Source: Alitta virens (taxonomy: Eukaryota > Annelida > Polychaeta > Phyllodocida > Nereididae). Taken from it: a stretch of 64,000 nucleotides of DNA. The stretch covers positions 41,432,537 to 41,496,536 of the forward strand of contig OW028578.1 in assembly GCA_932294295.1 (NCBI GenBank). Direction: 5' to 3'. The translations under genes and the position numbers were made by a program. Within the stretch, counting starts at the first letter, position 1. Every line of letters begins with the position of its first letter. Positions 35,843-49,587 of this stretch are shown here, in pieces. The notes below the pieces were generated by a model, which saw only the letters and a list, made by a program, of their open reading frames with translations, ran no database searches and had not been told where the DNA came from.

Positions 35843-37894
35843 TATATAGACAGATCATCAGTATAGTAACCAGTGAAGTGTGGTCCACACAGTCCAAGCT
35901 CTGTGAAAGTCAACAATGAACTGAATGAAATAGTTCAGTGGCAAAGTCCCTTTGTGATATCTTGGAAAACTTCAGTTTGTTGCACCCCTGGTTTGTCAAT
36001 TCTTTTCCTGGGGGGTTAGAAAGTTGGGGGGTGGCAAAGACTAGAATTGGATCCCTGCTATCAAGAGTGACAGGGTGGACTCAAAAACCCCTTTGGGGTG
36101 CTATCTTTTTGAAGAATTTAATGAATTTAAGGTTTAGTGTCAAGTTTTAATGATACACTAGAACCTGAAGCCTTTAAAATATAAGGGTTTTTTGTTGTAT
36201 GTACTTCACAGAAAAAGGGTGTTTGGACAGGAATTGTAGTTTAAGGCTTTAAAGAGGGCTGCATATTTTGACCAAGAACTACGGCCAGAAACTTAATATA
36301 CCAAGACAGACCATTAAACTAAATAAATGTAGACGAAAGAAAAATACTCTTAGACTGGGAAAATATAGTTAGTAAATATAAAATTTAGGTTTGCAAAGCT
36401 GTTTAAATTGATTAATATCGCAATAAATAACTAGTAAATATGATTTAAAGATACATATATTGGCTAAATTATTTTGAAAGTTAGTTAAAATTGTTGGTTT
36501 TGACAACTCCTCAACCATAGTTAACAGACAATAAAAAAGTTGAATTTTGTTTAAAACTTTTTTTCTTCTGTAAAATGCAGCTTTAGACGTCTCTCAAACG
36601 CATAATATCTAACCCACGTATTTGGTGTTTTTGACCTTATTCACAAAAACAGTGTTTTGGAATTCAAGAATATATCAACATATAATTCGAATTGATGCAT
36701 AAATTGCACAATATAGCATTTGGCCTCTTGACACTCATGACTTCGTGTTTTGTGTGTTTAGATGTTTCATGAAATGAATTATATGGAGAGTCTAGAAATT
36801 TAGAAAACTATGTAAAAATCTTTTAATTTTATTTTTTATTGGCCAGTTTGGTGTAAACGTTTTGGAAAAAAATCTAAATTATTCTGTTTTTTAATTAACT
36901 TTTATTTGCACAAAAAACGTTTTATTTTATTTTAAAGTAATGATAGAATTTAGTTATTTGTTGTCACTATATATTACATCATATTACGTGAAAAATCACC
37001 CCTCTGTTAACACTAAACTGTAAAAAGGACAATTAACAATCAGCATTTGTCTGTAACGACACCTGGAGTCTTTGAAGGGAATCACTTTGATCATGTGATG
37101 TCATAAAATGACTTTGAAGTTCATTTAGCCTTAAGCAGTCCTTAAAATAACAGCATTAAAGACTCCCTTAAATGTGACGTCACAAAATGATTATAGTTAA
37201 TTGAGGATTGAAATTAAGGATTAAGCCAAAAATGTGTTGTAATTATTCCATTAATTGATTCAATTAAATATATTAAAGAGTCTATTTATAGATTTTGTAT
37301 AGTGCAATTGAAAGATAAATTTACAGGATATAAAATATTTCAGCTTTTGGTTTTAGAATATGCATTGTTATACATATATATTAATTCAAATCAAAATAGG
37401 AACTTTAAAACGTTTATATATTTGTACTAATATAATATTTTAAAAAGGCTTTGGTAATTAATACGTGAATATTTGATTTCAAATTAGTTGGTTCATAGTG
37501 TTATTTAATTTTGGGTAAACGGATTTATTAAAATCATAAATTCAGTTAATTCTTAAATTATATTTAGTTGTTCTACAAGAGCGTCTAAAAATCATCACTA
37601 TAAATATGAGAGGTAAAAAGAAGAAAAAAAAAGTTTATATTTGCTACACCCACAGTCACAATACATATGTATGGTGAAAACTTTTGTTCCGAGTTGACTT
37701 TAAGCCAGACTGCCCGTGCGTGCCATAAAACGAAACCCATAAACTTAATCAGGTCGTAAAATCGATTTCATTTTCTATCATGTTTAAAATTGTTATCACT
37801 GATTTGCTGTAGGCCTACAGGATTTAGTGAACATGATCAAAACATTCGACTCACGATTAAATTGCACTGATAACTGACCACACGTTCAGTCGTG

Positions 37895-38030
37895 TGGCTG
37901 ACGCTGCCCAGGACGCAAGGGAAGTGACGTCACAGCGTCCTAGACAACGTTTTACGTCACGTCGGAACGTTGTAGACAGATGCATTCCTGACGTCACAGC
38001 GTCGCAGACAGCGCCTTGGCGAAAAACGTT
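37895..38030. promoter_or_regulatory. CpG/CRE-rich patch
   Basis: Two TGACGTCA palindromes (37925-37932, 37989-37996) lie among repeated GACGC, GCGTC and AACGTT words in otherwise AT-rich sequence. Both strands are open for about 60 codons here, but with no recognisable protein. It sits about 460 bp upstream of the strongest candidate first exon (38485). Confidence 0.4.
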
Positions 38031-38484
38031 CGATTGCATATCGTTTTGGAATGAGGAATTTTATTATTTTGGAGAAGAAATGATCTTATGAAATGAGATA
38101 GATCATCTCAGTACATACATGAGGATAAATTCACCTTTAATTCCACCTCACCAGAATTTTGGATTTATCAAATGTTTAAAAATTCCTAATAATTACTGGA
38201 AACGTCATTTCAACAGTGATCTGATTAACCATGTATCAGTGACCTTGATCAAAAATTAGATTGACAGAGCTATTATGTCTGTTATCATAATCCATTTAAT
38301 ACATTGATAAAATACTTGGATTTACACGGGAAATAGTGATTGACAGCATTGTACAGATCCTATAACAAGAATCACGCATGGACCAGGATGTTGTATATTG
38401 ACATGATGCTAAAATGATGTAATAGAACGTTGATCCAGCGTCATTTGGATCCCTGGATGCCGTAGAGATCAGAGGATCAAGAAA

Positions 38485-38585
38485 ATGCCTCTGCTCAGAG
38501 AAAAACGTTCGACAATGGATGACGTCTATGGGGCGAGGAATAGGTACACTTGGACATTAGGGGATAGTCTGGATATAATACAAAG
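38485..38585 (+). CDS. candidate alternative first exon (phase 2), best of the set
   Basis: ATG at 38485 (A at -3) opens 33 codons. They begin MPLLREKRSTMDDVYG and end SLDIIQ plus AG, at a strong donor CAAAG|GTATGTCC. The phase is 2, as the enclosing intron needs. Composition is coding-like: charged, no simple repeat, several CpGs. There is no acceptor-like tract before it, which favours a first exon. The CRE-rich patch at 37895-38030 lies upstream. Spliced to 53524 or to later phase-2 exons, it would give the LIM gene a different N-terminus. I do not recognise the peptide. Confidence 0.55.
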
Positions 38586-38831
38586 GTATGTCCTGACATT
38601 TTGACTGTTTGAGAAGAAAAATTTGATGTATGTGGGGCTTTTTGGTGGTATATTTGGCATTGAATAATGCTCAGATAAATAAAATCTACATGTGACATTT
38701 TCGAAGAATTTTGAACAGATTTGTTTTGTTCGCAAAAAAGGGTCAAACTTGAAAATCATGGAATATGAACATATTTTTCATATAAAGAGAGTATGAAAAC
38801 TAAAGTTGATTCACTGGGCACAATATTATAA

Positions 38832-39293
38832 CAGGTTGATAGAGGCTGACGTAATGATGAGACAATACACCTTGGAGTCCACACTATCTTGCAAACATAT
38901 TTACCCTATGAAATATGAGTCTTTCATTTACCTAAGCATATATATAGACCATGTATAGCTCATTGCCATTTTGATATTTCGAATCATATACTCTACTGAA
39001 ATGAATTAATTTGCTGAAAGAGTTTCCTGACTCTAGTTTTTGAACCCAAGACCCAAACAGAGCTAGCAGGCACCTTAACAACTTCTGCAGTGTGTGTGAA
39101 TTATCTGTGAGACCATGAGCTACATCTCATGTGGATGTCAATCACACCGTGTCTATGCTGAGGCAAGTAAAAGACCCCACAAATAGGATACATTTATAAC
39201 AGGGTGTGGACTCCGAGCCTCATCATTTCATCATTACTTCTGCCTGCAGTTGGTCGTAAATAAGCTCGCTTAGTTCATTGATACATGGAAACA
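38832..39293. mobile_element. two SINE copies in opposite orientation
   Basis: A minus-strand copy (GCTGACGTAATGATGAGACA, CTTGGAGTCCACACTATC, and a head-like GAACCCAAGACCC) covers about 38832-39080. A plus-strand copy (TGAGCTACATCTCATGTGG, GTGTCTATGCTGAGGCAAGT, AACAGGGTGTGGACTCC) covers about 39108-39293. Head-to-head insertion. Confidence 0.65.
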
Positions 39294-40568
39294 TCATAAC
39301 TGAAAATTTTTTGCTGATGTAATTTTTGGCCTTTATGTTAACTATATCCTTGTCAACGTTGAATTTTCCCATTCGCTCTGTTGTACTTTGACTACTTTCA
39401 CAATGTCAGCTTCCTGGTGTTCATCAGCTACCTTATAACAGTCATTAAATGCTATATAGTCACTTACATAAGGGTATCAGCATCTATATTTAACTTGTTT
39501 TTGCATACCAGATCCTGCTAACTCTAACACGATATCCTATGTGTAGGTAATGTTACATCCAGTAAAAGTATTTAGTGCAGTTATATTGGACTGTGGCGAC
39601 CTCTTGCGGTTGTAAAAGAAAAACTGGTGTCTCCACCTTGAGGATACAGTTATCAAGTGGAAATCTCGCATTAAGTAAAGCAACAACTTATACTCACATA
39701 AAATTGAATACACAGCATTAAATATGTAGGAAATACAGATAAATTTAGACTAATAAACAATGCCATTTGTATAGAAAACATTTTACTTAAAAACCACAAA
39801 ATAATGTTTTAGAAATAACCAACAGCTTAAAGACATGACATTGTTTTCTTAAAGTTTTACCACCAAATGACTGATCATCTGACAAAATGAAGAATACATC
39901 TTCTAGTTCACTGAATTGGCAACAGAATATGTTTGTAAAAATGATTATCTCTGAGTTGAGCATCATTCACTTCATCGGCTCGTGGCCAAGTTTTTCTAAG
40001 CGATTAAATTAAGCTTTAAATGATCCTAGAGTTAAGCTCTAGTTTATACTTCTAAGTATAGCTAATGGAGAGATTATGTAATAGAGGTTGTCAAGATATA
40101 TCTTGGATGAACTAGAGATTCATCCAAGGATAGCCCACCCTTGCCAAAGCCAAAACCTTGGACCAAAAAAATAACCAAGAAAAAACAAAGTATTAAATTT
40201 AACTTAAAGCTTGTAAAGGCAAAAAAGTATACATTTATATTTACGTGAAAAACTATTTTAAGAATGTAGCTGATTCTAAGAATTTAGCTTGCCTTTTTTT
40301 TTTCACCTCAAAATAATTAAGTTTTAAAAAGATTTTTTACTCCTTAACAGAATTGTGATTTTTCAACAGCGTTGACCCGCATATATATATTTTAAGTGTC
40401 AATTTTGTATGCGGGTTTAACAGTGTTGTGTTCTGTCAAGTGAAAGATTAATTGATAGACATATCACTGAGCTGCGAGCTCCGTTGTAATAGCAGGTGGT
40501 AGCCCAGGCAGGTTGAAATCCCACCCTCAGGGAGACTGTCCATCTATCCATCTATCTATCTATCTATC

Positions 40569-40714
40569 CATAGGCGTAGGAGGCACCTTTCTTTTTTGGG
40601 GGGGGGGGGGGGGCAAAGGTCATCTTGCCCGAATTTTAAGGCTTTTATTAGCACTTTTATGCCCGAATTTTTCAACTTTTTGTCCGAATTTTTGGCTTTC
40701 TTTTTACGCCTATG
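40569..40714. mobile_element. 146-bp TIR element inserted in an ATCT tract
   Basis: CATAGGCGTAGGA at the left and TTTTTACGCCTATG at the right are inverted repeats. The interior has a (G)16 run and three CCGAATTTT words. ATCTATC sequence lies on both sides, showing insertion into a microsatellite. The family is unknown. Confidence 0.6.
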
Positions 40715-41916
40715 TATCTATCGATCTAGTTGCAATAAAAAGTATTTAATCCAAGTTTTGTATAATATAGTTCACTTGTTACAAAATATAAGAAAGTTTG
40801 TATTCATGCAAAACTTGCAACATTCTTATCTATGAATATATACCTTATAACCTACCCTTACCCTCGAGCAAAAAGGGGTTATTACTGAGGGTTGATATCA
40901 ACAAGGGTTTCATTGTCATGGAAAATAGGGTTTTAGGATTTAGGAAAGGGTTTACAGTATAAGCCAATTGGGGTTATGAGCTACTACAGCTCTCATACCG
41001 TGACAAATCTTCTTTGCACGAATTGAGAATGTTGATCCTCTTTTTGGGACTTGCACTTGACCTAATATGCAAATGAGATGCAAATTAAGGGTAAACACGA
41101 CCTCTAGTGGATTGCAGTAGTAAACAACTCTGATATAATTCTGCTCAATTATTAACATAAAACCATTGTGACGCGATAGTGATTACGTAATTGCGTTGTT
41201 ACGTCATATGTTGTGATGTCATCATGATCTATTGCCTGCCACCTAGTGTCAGATCCAGTTGATTGCAATGGTAAGGCTTTCATTGTTGTGTATGGCCTGC
41301 AGGCTGTACTTAATGCGTATTGTTTGCATACAATAAGGAATTTTAAAAGTACTTGTATTACATAATATTTGTACTAAATCACTGAAGAATGAAATAACTG
41401 ATCCAATTTTAAGATAGCCTACCCAGCAGCACTTGTGTACTGAGTGAATGCCTTAAAGCTTGACTACTATGCAGTGAGAAAGCCTCATACTTGACCAGCT
41501 TTTCTGTATGTACTTGCAATTAATTGAATTTGGAAAAATGCCACTCCATATGAAATTAGTAGGACCTACATATATAATTGTAACATATACCCCATAGATG
41601 GGCTTTTTTCTTGCCTTTGCTTAGACACTCACTGCTCTGGAGATAGGTCAGTTGTACTGTTTAGCATTGTTTAGTATAGTACCAGAGACCTCCTACAGTC
41701 TGAGCTTTGAGTATGTTATTTTCCCATCAACCAAATCCTCAGCTAAACCGAACCAAACACTTTCATTTGACCCATGCACTACAGGGGTAGAATGATTAAC
41801 CCCTGAAAGGGTCAAATACCTGTGCCCCCCATGCATAAACACAACCCCATGGGGTAAATTAACTTCAATGAGAAAGGTGACCTAAATTCATGGGGTAAAG
41901 GTATGGACTATGGAAG

Positions 41917-42240
41917 GTGATCTATCTATCTATCTATCTATCTATCTGTCTATCTGTCTATCTGTCTATCTATCTATCTACCTATCTATCTGTCTATCTA
42001 CTATCTAATATCTATCTATCTGTCTATCTGTCTATCTGTCTATCTACTATCTATCTATCTACTATCTATCTATCAATATCTGATCTACCTATCTACCTAT
42101 CTATCTATCTATCGATTGATTAATTAACTAAGTAACTAAACATTCTGCAATCTGGTCTAGTGTCAGTCTGTCAGTCCTACAGTCAGTCAGTCAGTTAGTC
42201 AGCTAATCAGTCAGTCAGCCAGCCAATCTATCTTTCAGTC
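41917..42240. repeat. CTAT/CTGT and CAGT microsatellites
   Basis: CTAT/CTGT units to about 42118, then CAGT/CAGC units at about 42165-42240. Confidence 0.95.
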
Positions 42241-43247
42241 AATGCATCTATCTTGAAGTGCAGCATTTCACCAATTTCTCACACTCACAATTGCACTCAA
42301 TTGCGACGCTGCCTTCACCAGCCTGTTGCATTTGTTCTTGGGGGATTTCTGCTTTGTGATTATTCCAAGGTCCCTGGATGCAAGTTGCAGGGCAGAAATG
42401 ATCCACTACTTTACAATGCTCACTATGACATTTGCATTATGCTATTGTGGCAATATTTCTTTGTATTGATCAATGTAATTTTTGTGGGATGATTTAGTTA
42501 TTGCAGTTTTTATAATGACAGTTTTAAGGATGTAAGTTGTATTTCGGTGTATAAGATGAACTTCTATAATTTTTGTTATTAATGAGATACATTTTTTTTA
42601 AATGTTAATTTGGCATAACACTAGTGTTAATTCTCATCTTTAATATCATTAAATATTAATAATATCGACATAGTTTAGCATGATTTAACTGCTATCAATT
42701 CAATATACAATATACAATATCTGAAAATTTGATATCATTTCCCTGAGATTGACAATCATAGTTAATATGCATTTGATAGCTGTTTGTTAATGTTCAAATG
42801 AGTCTACAAATTAAGAAAACATTTTTGACAGGTTGGGTAAATATTACAATATACATGAAGTTTTCCAGGGGCCAGTTTTGTCTACTGGAATATTATACAG
42901 GATATATTTTAGAAGTTAGGACCATTATGAGAACATGGCGTTTACAGGGCACATCATAAGCTGGATTAAAACCCCTCTCAGAATTCTAATTGCATTATCC
43001 ATGACTACGAACGTGGGAAAATTGCTTCAAGCAGGAAAAAAGGGTTATTAAAGATTCTTAAATGGTTAAATTAAGTAAATTATTACATAATTGATGTTTG
43101 TTTGTTGTGCATTCATTACTAATTATACTGATTTGATATATATCCATAAATAAATGATACATTAAATAGTAAGCACAATACTTTATACTTATTTGTTTTG
43201 CTTTTTTTTTATAATAAGGCAAGCATATATTGTAGTCTAGAGGTGAC

Positions 43248-43295
43248 CGCAATCAATCAATCAATCAATTAATCAATCAATTAATCAATCAATCG
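43248..43295. repeat. (AATC)n microsatellite
   Basis: AATC units with AATT variants. Confidence 0.9.
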
Positions 43296-45155
43296 GTGTG
43301 TGTTTTGTAATTTTACTAAAGAAATACATGAATGAAAAATTAGGCCTATTATATTTTTCCCATAAATTTTACCCTACCACAGGACCTACATTAAATGTAA
43401 ACATATTTTGGCAGTCCATCTTAGTTCCCCATTCTGCCACCAGGGGCGCCGGGGGTCAAGCCTTTGATTGTTGAATTTTGACAGAGAGCACAATCACCCC
43501 GCGGCCAGCGGACGTTTTTATCTAAGACAGGGAATCGGAAAAAGTTTTTAAGAAGCTCTGTTAGCCATTTGCATATATGCTAATTTATGCAGATTCACTG
43601 ATTTGTTTATGATTGGAGTTTAAATTATAATCAAGGGATTACAAAATACAAGTTCCAATTTGGAATGTCTCATTATAGTATGAACTGGCATGGCTGGAAC
43701 ACTCATTAGACTGGACCAGTAACTGATACACGTGTTCCAAATTGAACGCTGTGGTGTGTGTTTAATTGGCGTCTTATTTTGCTGTTGCTACCTGGATGGA
43801 GATATCTATTACTATTTTACTTTATAGTGTACTTTTACAGTATTTTGGAACATTTTAAACAACTTTCAGTGAAATTGTTTGGTTACAATGACCGTTTTTG
43901 GAGTTACTCACACAATGTAAACAATATCACGAACTTTGAGTGCCTTCCGTCATAAACGTCACGACCTGTGACGTAATCAAAACGAGTCATGGATTAGCAC
44001 TTATCAATAGATTGATGTATTAGTAAAGGGTCATGGACTTTTGTAATATGATTAATATACAATATAAGAAACTGACTGAGATGTAGAATATGTATTCCGC
44101 ATAGTCCTATATATCTCTGATAACAGTCAGCAAAATTAAGGATTGAATTTCATGATCTGCAACTTATAGTGTAAAGGAAAATATACTGATATTTAACTAA
44201 CCATGAAAGACTATGCTTATAAATGACATTAAAATCTGAACTTTAGTGGATATTTATATTTCGAAATATTTGTGGACAGTTTACCTATGAAAACACCACA
44301 TTTTAACAAACTTTGAGGTAAAAAATAAGTTTTGATATCACCTCCAATTAATTAACAATATATTTCTGCATGGAATCAACAACATTTTCGTTACCTTGGA
44401 TTTAGTGAGTAGAATGTACAGTACAAAATAGTTCTAGTACTACATGGAATTTACCTGGCCCACCCAAATATCTCTATTGGCAGAGTGTTGAAAGATAGGG
44501 GTCTACCAGGCTTATCAAGACCAGATGCAGTCCACATAGTTAGTATACAATGAAGACTCAGACATATATATTGGTCAAAACATTTACACAAGGGATTATG
44601 TATATTGGCCATTGATAGCATATCTTTGAATGTACTGTACAAACATTCTTAATGAGTATAGCTCAGATTTGAAATGGACTTAAAATGGACATATTATACT
44701 ACAATGTATAATGAATTATTATGGGTACAACTTAGAAATTATTGATGATTTAAACCTCACTGGACTTGAAATATATATACGGGTATACATTGTTCAGTTT
44801 TTTAAGTATATCTGTACTGAAAATGTAATATGTTTGTAAATTCAGAAGGCTGAAGTTTGCTCATTTTGGAAAAATTTAATTTATGGTCAACATTTACAAA
44901 GCACATTTGGATAGTACACCGTCAAATGTAAACTTTAAGGAATGATAAAAATGCTAGTTAAATTTGCATTAACATTATATTCCCAGACACAGACAGACTA
45001 TGGAGAAACTAAACCATGCAAATAGACATATTTGTTAAAGACATTCAAGAAATCATATTATGGATTGTGAATTTATCACATAAAACTGTTGGATCTAAGT
45101 ATTGACAATTGATTTTGCGAAAGTGATGACATCAGAGATTTGTGTGTTCCATCTG

Positions 45156-45236
45156 TGACGTCATCAAAATGTGTGGACTTCGTTGGTTTTTTACCATTCT
45201 GTTTTCGAGGCGATATGATTATACTGACAGTTTGAG
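45156..45236 (+). CDS. CRE palindrome and candidate alternative first exon (phase 2)
   Basis: TGACGTCA lies at 45156-45163. ATG at 45169 (AAA before it) opens 22 codons, MCGLRWFFTILFSRR then YDYTDSL plus AG, to a strong donor TTGAG|GTAAGA in phase 2. The WFFTILF stretch is hydrophobic but short for a membrane anchor. If the CRE is a true promoter site, the transcript would begin downstream of this ATG, which counts against the start. The donor could then close a non-coding exon. Confidence 0.4.
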
Positions 45237-45374
45237 GTAAGAAAGAAATACAGTAAAATGTCTGGTTTTGGACAGACAGAAGCTAGTTATTATTAATAAA
45301 CATAAAAATAGACAGCTGTGTACATTGTATATATATATGTGATTGGTTTTTAAGAGTGTGGCCCTCTAGAGCAG

Positions 45375-45394
45375 TGATTGATTGCTTGATTGCG

Positions 45395-45426
<32 letters not shown>

Positions 45427-45432
45427 CGATCG
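45375..45432. repeat. (ATTG)n microsatellite
   Basis: ATTG units ending ATCGATCG. Confidence 0.9.
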
Positions 45433-45984
45433 ACTTGTCGTCTGCTAGCGGTAGCCCCCTGGTGAGAACATTTTCCACTATCAAATACCTTTATTACCCG
45501 ATTGTGCAGAAAAGGAAAACAGGACTATTAAACAATGAATGTATTTATCTGAAGAAAAATGGTGACTACCAACATTTGTTATTACATCCTGGTTACTGTA
45601 TGATGAATGTATTTTAGGGCAATTTGAAATGCTTGTGTACATTTATGCATTGTACATGTACTATAGAGATAGGTAATTTTTTCGGAGAATGAAATTACCA
45701 CAAAAAAAAAAGAAGTAATATTTCCTCATAAATGGATTTAATTGTCCAAATTATATTAATGTTGTATTGTTCCAATTCCCGGAGTATACCTTGTGCCGAA
45801 CAATACACGATGTTGGAATGTAGAACAATATATGTATTTAAATAATTACATTTTCCTGTATAGTGCTGTCTGACAGTATAGGTATATATATACAAACTAA
45901 TTGTATAATTTCAAAATGTTGAAGGCCTCAGGCCTATATCATATTTATATTTAAACATTAATTACGAAGTGCTGGTCTGATTCT

Positions 45985-46110
45985 TGATATGAATTCCTAG
46001 CCTTATCATCTTATCATTACGTCTGCCTCTGGCCGCTGGTCATGTATAAGATGACAAAGCAGACCGTTATATACAGACAACAATACAATACAATACAATA
46101 CAATACAATA
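45985..46110 (+). mobile_element. SINE tail with (AATAC)n
   Basis: CTTATCATCTTATCATTACG, CTCTGGCCGCTGGTCATG and a GACAAAGCAGACC terminus are followed by an ACAAT repeat tail at 46078-46110. Confidence 0.7.
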
Positions 46111-47629
46111 TAAATGGATGGTGACTGTTATGTGAACAATGGATGACATATTAAAATGTCTTGTTCAAATAAGTCAATTAAAAAATCAAAATTCAGAGTT
46201 TTGGGTTTTCAGACCTCACAAGAATGCCCAAAATGCCATCTAAATGGCTTACCCCTGCCCTTGATTGATTTATTTATCCATGCATGGTGTCATGTTTAAA
46301 TTCACTCATTGAATATTTATCACTTTCCTTATTAAAGCTAAGGCAATTAGGCACTCTTGGAATGTCATGTTATGTACATGGAATCTTGTTAAGGAGTTTA
46401 ACATACTTTAAAGGATTTGTAGTCATTAACACTGATTAAAACATACATTTGCTAATGGCTAATTTGACATTTAAATCATAATTACATGCAGAAATTATGC
46501 CCTGGCCCATTAATAGTGAATGATATTGAAATGAAATGTTTGATACTTAAAATCTAATTAATTTGATACCAATTTCGAATTCCAAGTTATTATATCGCTA
46601 ATTTAAGGGAATATCGCCATTATAAGATCATATTTGGTGCAAATAATAATAATATTTTCTTTCCCTTAAAGCATATGTGGCCTTTTGGTGGGGTTCAAAT
46701 ATATTGCATGCATATATATACTTATAGAATGTTTAAAAATTTTTTTTACTTACATTAAAAATATAACGATGTTGGCAAAATATTATTAATATCATTATAC
46801 TATACATATCCACTGATATTATTGCATGTAATATGTAATACAATCTTATAATCCATAATCTCTCATAATACTTGTTGTGTTACGCCTAAGTGTCAGATTA
46901 CTTCAGTGGGTGTGGGGTATAATAGTTATGTTACAATATGTGAGGTCTATTATGTGTTTGGAATTTATGGAATAATAATTCCAAAATTCCAGTTTACTCC
47001 ATTTATGTCAAAGATAGAATTGTTACATTTAGTTTTCCATTCTATTCTGTTCTATTCTATTCTGTTTTGATTTTTTTTGTGTGTTTTTTTGTGATATCCG
47101 TCAGGAGGAGCTGCGTGTCAACAGCAAAAAAGTATGTTGGGTGGAGCCACTTGTTGTGTTTTGGAATCTTCAGCCTCAGAGGCAAAAGAATGTTCTTAGC
47201 AGAAAAGTAAACAGACGAAAATGGTTTTAAAAACTTCGAAACGAATTCAAAATGGGAATAGAAGTCCGCACAACCTGGTACAAAGCTATTTTTAAGTCCA
47301 AAACTCTGCTTAAGATCACATTTTAACATAAATTGAGAAGGGATTTCAAGTTGCTAACCATTCACTCGCCGCCGTGGTTTGTTTATGATGGAAGTGAGTT
47401 GGAAAATTGGTAAAAAGTTAAAATATTTGTGCAAAAAGTCAAGCCTTGGGAGTAAGGATAGTGGTAATTTGTGTGCAATGTCTTTTTCTTTTTTGAAGTG
47501 TTGTCAAGAGTGTTTTTTAATCATATATATTGCCAATTTGGTGGAAATAATATATACTCTTTTGCTTTTAATGTTGTATAAATAATATCACCAGAGTTGA
47601 AATATAATCTGCAAATATAGGCCTATTAT

Positions 47630-47810
47630 AATCCTGCTGAAGGACCCAGGTTCAACTCCTGTTTCAGCAACACTTAATGAGCTACATCTCATGTCCATAG
47701 CATGATATATTAAATTGGTGGGTACCTTGTAGTAAGAGCCTATGCTGAGGCAAGTAAAAGACCCACCCATGGGGTAAATGAGCAGACCAGTAGCACTGAG
47801 ACATTGACCT
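47630..47810 (+). mobile_element. SINE copy
   Basis: CCTGCTGAAGGACCCAGGTT with B-box-like GGTTCAACTCC, TGAGCTACATCTCATGTCC, TATGCTGAGGCAAGTAAAAG, CACCCATGGGGTAAATGAGC, then directly CAGACCAGTAGCACTGAGAC. The usual middle (GTGTGGACTCC to CTGGTCATA) is deleted. Confidence 0.75.
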
Positions 47811-48069
47811 GACTTAGTATAGTAAGATATACGTTCTGAAATTAATTCCAGTAATATAGATGAAAAGTTAAAATGTTTGTCATTTTAAATTCTGTAGGGT
47901 GTTCTTTTTATACTGTTGCTATGCAACCATTACATAACAATCACTAACACCTCGGAAGAGTAGTTCTCTGTGAGCAGTCTTAAATAGAGCTTATTTTGAC
48001 TACAGTGTCTCGGGGGCAAGGCAACAAGACGTTTGAGAATTATTGTTGGTATTCTAAATGAAAGATGGC

Positions 48070-48104
48070 GGGGGGGGGGGGGGTGGTTCTAAAGGGGGGG
48101 GGGG
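48070..48104. repeat. two G runs (14 and 11)
   Basis: G14 at 48070-48083 and G11 at 48094-48104, separated by TGGTTCTAAA. Confidence 0.9.
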
Positions 48105-49092
48105 CGGAGCATATCTATAATTTGCATCCTAGACTTTGTACTTACTCTATGCAGTACTGTGGGATAATGTTTAACATATTTTTTACCTAATGTTCTTCAT
48201 TCATTGATAACAGATTATCTAGATATATCTTTTTTCGATAGAATGGAGATTATTAATTAATTATTTTTATCCTGCTCGGAATTAATCATTTTATTATCAT
48301 GGAACATTTATTATGTGTGATATCAATAATCAATATATTCATACAGCAATGACTTGATATTGCTGTGAAAGCATGTACATTAAATTTGGACATGATTATG
48401 GATATAATATTTCATTATTTCATAACTTGAGTCTTCATAATTGACATATTTCTTACTGTTCAGTTCTAGATACTAATAATTTCTAAAAATAACCTTATTA
48501 GCATATGCTGATGATCATAGATGTATGAATGAAATTATTGCAATAAATAGTTGTATATATGCTCAAAAACTGCATGAATTATTAATATTAATATCATTTA
48601 TTGAATTGCACCAATACAACATACATGTTCTGCACTCTCTGCAATTGCAATCAGCAATGATACACCCCTCTGGGATTGCAATCAATCCAACCATCAACAA
48701 GCCTAGCTGGGGGTAGTATGTTTGTAATGCCACAGGAGTGCCGAGTTCCCCTCAAAACTTATGCTAGCGGTTTCAGTTAGGCTGTAAACTTGTTGGAACA
48801 ACTGTACATCGTCACCTATATCGGATAAAATTAATTCTTGATTATATAATGTTACAGCTGATTACCTAACAGGATGTTGATTAGCATTAATGATGGATCA
48901 TAATATGAAAATCGATCGAACTGAAATTTATATATGCAACTGACATTTGATATTTGTGAACAGTCTGCTGGGAGCTATTACCATATTGACAATGTATTCT
49001 ATGTTCTCTATGCATAGATGTTATTGTTTAGGCTCCTTCTAAATGTTGCATAGGACGTTATCTTCATGGAATGTCATACAATATAATTGTCG

Positions 49093-49100
49093 TGACGTCA
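49093..49100. promoter_or_regulatory. CRE palindrome TGACGTCA
   Basis: Preceded by GTCG and followed by CAGT. About 230 bp upstream of the candidate first exon at 49329. Confidence 0.35.
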
Positions 49101-49328
49101 CAGTCTATTTTTATTTTGGATTAACAATTCATTTATCGAACATTTGATATTTATTCAAATTAGCAGACGATCCGATAATTGGTTGATTAATGACATTAAC
49201 ACGAGGTGTCAGCACCTGTCAGTGGATAGAAAAGCGTTATTAATAAACTGAAGCAAAAATGGCTGGAATTACAAGAATTACAAAATAAAATATAAGAAAT
49301 GCACATCCCTAAAGGATTAGTATATAAA

Positions 49329-49393
49329 ATGGGAATATGTAGCAGTTGTAGGTCAGCGGGAGAAGGGGAGGTCAAGGTCACTACCAGAAAACG
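49329..49393 (+). CDS. candidate alternative first exon (phase 2)
   Basis: ATG at 49329 (A at -3, G at +4) opens 21 codons starting MGICSSCRSAGEGEV and ending TTRK plus CG at donor AAACG|GTAAGG. The last codon is split as CG|, exactly as in the exon at 25805 (CFKCK, CG|). The peptide has its own C-x2-C pair before the joint, so joining to 53524 would give CSSC...RK-R-CDV. A TATATAAA box abuts the ATG; if it works as a TATA box, the transcript begins after this ATG. Confidence 0.35.
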
Positions 49394-49506
49394 GTAAGGT
49401 CACTTCAAAGTTATAATGAAAATGAAATTAATTAATTTGACCCCAAAATTTGTATTCTACAATGATGGTAGATTGATTCATGTAAAAGGGGAATAACCTT
49501 CTTGTT

Positions 49507-49509
<3 letters not shown>

Positions 49510-49585
<76 letters not shown>
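49510..49585. repeat. (TA)38 microsatellite
   Basis: Perfect alternating TA over about 76 bp. Confidence 0.98.

Positions 49586-49587
<2 letters not shown>

Noticed and set aside
37857..38091. Overlapping 60-65-codon frames on both strands
   Set aside because: The CpG-rich patch has few stop codons by composition; neither product has recognisable features or splice sites.
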